A program made the position numbers and the translations under genes. A stretch of 18,893 nucleotides of DNA from Willaertia magna (taxonomy: Eukaryota; Heterolobosea; Eutetramitea; Acrasida; Naegleriidae), in NCBI GenBank assembly GCA_902984215.1, contig CADWAF010001922.1, forward strand, positions 1 to 18,893. Reading direction: 5' to 3'. The notes below the pieces were generated by a model that was given only the letters and a program-made list of their open reading frames with translations, had not been told where the DNA came from and searched no databases. Of this stretch, positions 16,773 to 18,893 are shown piece after piece (the first letter of the stretch is position 1; each line of letters starts with the position of its first letter).

Positions 16773-18560
16773 AGTTTTACTAAATTGATTATTAGTAAAA
16801 AATTTATTAAACAATATCAACAATTTATAAATGATATAGTTTTTACTGGTGATACGTTAGATTTTAATATATTTTACAATAATTTAATTAAGGTGATTCA
16901 AAAAGTTGGAAGAAAAATTAATTAGAAAAGAAAATCAATTATAAATGACTATAGATATAGATTTGTTTATTTTTTTTATAAACAATTAATGAAAAATTAC
17001 TGCAATAATAGATTTAATTTATTTTAGAAGAAATTTGACTAATAGAACTTGTTATCAATTTATAAAACTTTAAGAAACAATAAAAAAAATTGAAAAAAAA
17101 TCTTTTTTATGTTGTTTAAAAAAAGAAAAGATGTTTTCATTATTAAAGTAAATAATTTACAAACTAAAATACCTTTCTCATATATGTTTCAAAAGATTAA
17201 AATTAGTTAATCTATAAAAGAAGTTTATTTGTTCAATAACATAAAAAATGAAATCACATTCCATTTTGATAATATATTTAATACATTACTAGGAAATAAT
17301 CTTGTAAATTTAAACAATTACATTTAAAAGTTTCCAAATAATTGAAAATTGAATAATATTTTAGATTAAATTATTAAAGAATATGCAAGCAAAATAAAAA
17401 ATTCCATACAAAGATAAGATAATATTTCAATAATTTTATTAAAATCATTGTATGACAAAGTTTATAATGTTTTAGCGAATTTTTTTAATAAAAGTAATAG
17501 CATTTCTTCTAATATTAAACTAAGACTCCTTCTTCTACTTTTCAAAGTTGCCTCTCTCAAAGAACTTAAGGAATTTTATTCTATTATTGTATTACCGATA
17601 ATATATAGGCTTTTTTTAACTATAGTTAATAATTAACTAATGTTTTTTTATAATAATTTTAATATCATTCATGACTGTCAAAAAGGTTTCTATAGAAAAA
17701 TGTTAATATTAGATTACTTAATAATTATTAAAACTATTATTAAAAATCAAATAACTAACAGGAAAAGTCTATTCATGTTCACTATTGATATTAAAAACAC
17801 ATATAATTTAGTAATTCATAAGAAATTTAAAGTTATTCTTGAATATATTAATTTAAACAAATTTGTTATTACAACAATTATTAATATGCTTTCACAACAA
17901 AAAATATCAATATTTTCTAAAAAAAAGTTATTTAATCCATTTAAAGCTAAACTTAAAGTCTTTTAATGTGATTCAGCTAACTTTTTTTTATTTAACTTAT
18001 ACTTTAATGAGTTAACTAATAATCTTAAACAATTTAAGGGAATTAATGTTTGTGGTGTGAAAGTAGTTATTTTAATATATGTAGATGATATTGTGGTTGT
18101 TAGTGAAAAATATATTGATATGAATAAAATATTGGATTTTTTATTTAAATATGTATTAAAACTTAGTTTATATTTTATTTTTCATAAGTATATTACTTGA
18201 AATAGAACTTTATTAAACAATAAATCTCATGTCAAAATTTATATTAACAAAGTCAACCTTAGTAATAATAAAATTATTAATTATTTAGAAGCTAAATTAA
18301 GTTTTATTTATGGATAATTTGATAGAAGCAAAAAAGTTTTAAACAAATTATCTAAAATACTTACTATTCTAATACTAAATATATTTTTAACAGTTCCATA
18401 GTGACTATACTTAAAATTATATACAGTTTTCCAATTGTTTGTGCAAAAACAGAACAAAAAAAGAGTTTAATAAAATGTTTTTTGAAACAACTTTAAAATA
18501 ATTTTTTTCAAAAATTTCTTTTTCTTTTAAAACATTGTTTTAGACGTGTTTAATTTAATT
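16773..18560 (+). pseudogene. LINE reverse transcriptase (ORF2 C-terminal part)
   Basis: One phase runs from about 16773 to past 18350 with RT blocks in order: FYSIIVLPIIYRLFLTIVNN (the YRPISLL block), CQKGFYRKMLILDYL (QxGF), FTIDIKNTYNLVIHKKF (motif A), KVFQCDSANFFLFNLYFNEL (the GxxQGDPLSPLLF block, whose Gln is a TAA at 17964), then VVILIYVDDIVVV (motif C, YVDD at 18078-18089). After about 18385 another phase gives SIVTILKIIYSFPIVCAKTE, typical of LINE C-termini. TGA codons interrupt at 17091, 17343 and 18198. A TAA at 17637 is also Gln. The element no longer encodes an intact protein unless TGA is read through. Confidence 0.75.
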
Positions 18561-18893
18561 ATGACAATTAATTGTTATTTTAAGTACAAGTTTTTGTAAA
18601 AAGCATAAAAATTTTTAGCTTAAAGAGTATAAATTTATATAGTTTTTGTAATTCTAAAAAAAAAAGAGTATAAATTTATACTTTTTAAAGTCAACAAAAA
18701 CAATAAAAACAATATAAATTTATATTGCTTTTGCTAATATTTTAATAAATAAAAAATTAACAAAAACAATATAAATTTATATTGCTTTTTAAAAAATAAA
18801 AAAATATTTTTTAAAAAAAATTCAAATTTAAATTTTTTTTTTATTAAATAATTTTTTAAATTTTTTTTTAGTTTCTTTTTATTTATATGATTT
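18561..18893. other. retroelement 3' region / low-complexity AT sequence
   Basis: There is no gene. It contains palindromic AT repeats (18626-18789), then A and T runs to the window edge. Confidence 0.4.
18626..18789. repeat. set of TATAAATTTATA palindromes at LINE 3' end
   Basis: AGTATAAATTTATA at 18626-18639, the perfect palindrome AGTATAAATTTATACT at 18667-18682, and the perfect 18-bp palindrome CAATATAAATTTATATTG at 18710-18727 and 18767-18784. The last two lie in a 28-nt direct repeat (18705-18732 and 18762-18789). Paired-letter changes at the outer arms keep the palindromes intact, suggesting selection on a hairpin. Confidence 0.75.

Larger units (their letters stand above)
15640..18800 (+). 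mobile_element. decayed non-LTR (LINE) retrotransposon, jockey-type layout
   Basis: Order on the plus strand: zinc-knuckle gag-like remnant, AP-endonuclease-like domain, reverse transcriptase with YVDD, then a LINE-type C-terminal region and a 3' segment with AT palindromes. TAA/TAG act as Gln here as in host genes. Phase changes and three in-frame TGA codons within the RT frame show decay. The part from 15640 to 16360 is almost purely A and T, more extreme than the surrounding host DNA. Neither end is defined: no target-site duplication could be identified, and the right end may lie beyond the window. Confidence 0.7.

Noticed and set aside
1..18893. CRISPR array, bacterial operon or organelle genome
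   Set aside because: No spaced direct-repeat array or ribosome-binding sites are seen; GT-AG introns, F-box, SAP, dynamin and LINE content indicate a eukaryotic nuclear locus.

Overview
The window looks like nuclear DNA of a very A+T-rich eukaryote (about four fifths A+T by eye) that reads TAA and TAG as glutamine and uses TGA as its main stop. Three things support this. Long protein-like frames run straight through in-frame TAA/TAG. A TAA falls on the conserved Gln of a reverse transcriptase. Several genes close on TGA. Introns are short GT-AG types (about 34-65 nt, perhaps shorter), starts often sit in AATAAAAAATG, and proteins carry Asn, Ser, Thr and acidic runs. Ciliates use this code, but so do other protists, so I name no organism. 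Under the standard code nearly every gene here falls apart into short pieces.

Layout, left to right. 2-1154 (+) is the 3' part of a repeat-rich, LRR/F-box-like gene with one intron. 1476-3195 (+) is an intact two-exon gene for an acidic, low-complexity protein of unknown function. 3735-4646 (+) holds decayed coding sequence. 4647-5689 (+) encodes a putative 2-oxoglutarate/Fe(II) dioxygenase-like protein whose HxD histidine seems to be tyrosine. 5909-6959 (+) and 8825-9634 (+) are two F-box-like genes, each followed by a related minus-strand tRNA-like element. Between them, 7780-8532 (-) is an intact poly-Asn/Ser protein gene. 9981-10463 (-) encodes a coiled-coil protein with a basic tail.

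10976-13020 (-) is a dynamin-related GTPase gene with P-loop, stalk and GED. It lacks the middle of the GTPase domain and contains in-frame TGA codons and a frame change. 13317-14172 (+) and 14326-15210 (-) are convergent, diverged copies of one unrecognised family sharing an intron at the same place and phase. 15394-15637 (+) is a small SAP-domain-like gene. From about 15640 to the right end lies a decayed non-LTR retrotransposon (gag-like zinc-knuckle remnant, AP-endonuclease, YVDD reverse transcriptase) whose 3' end carries a set of AT palindromes.

Several genes change frame by one base at a homopolymer run (A10, A10, T9 and others). This could be real decay, assembly error or slippage/recoding, and sequence alone cannot decide. 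I see no clear multi-gene pathway. The region looks like an accessory locus of F-box-like duplicates, family-specific paralogues and retroelement debris.
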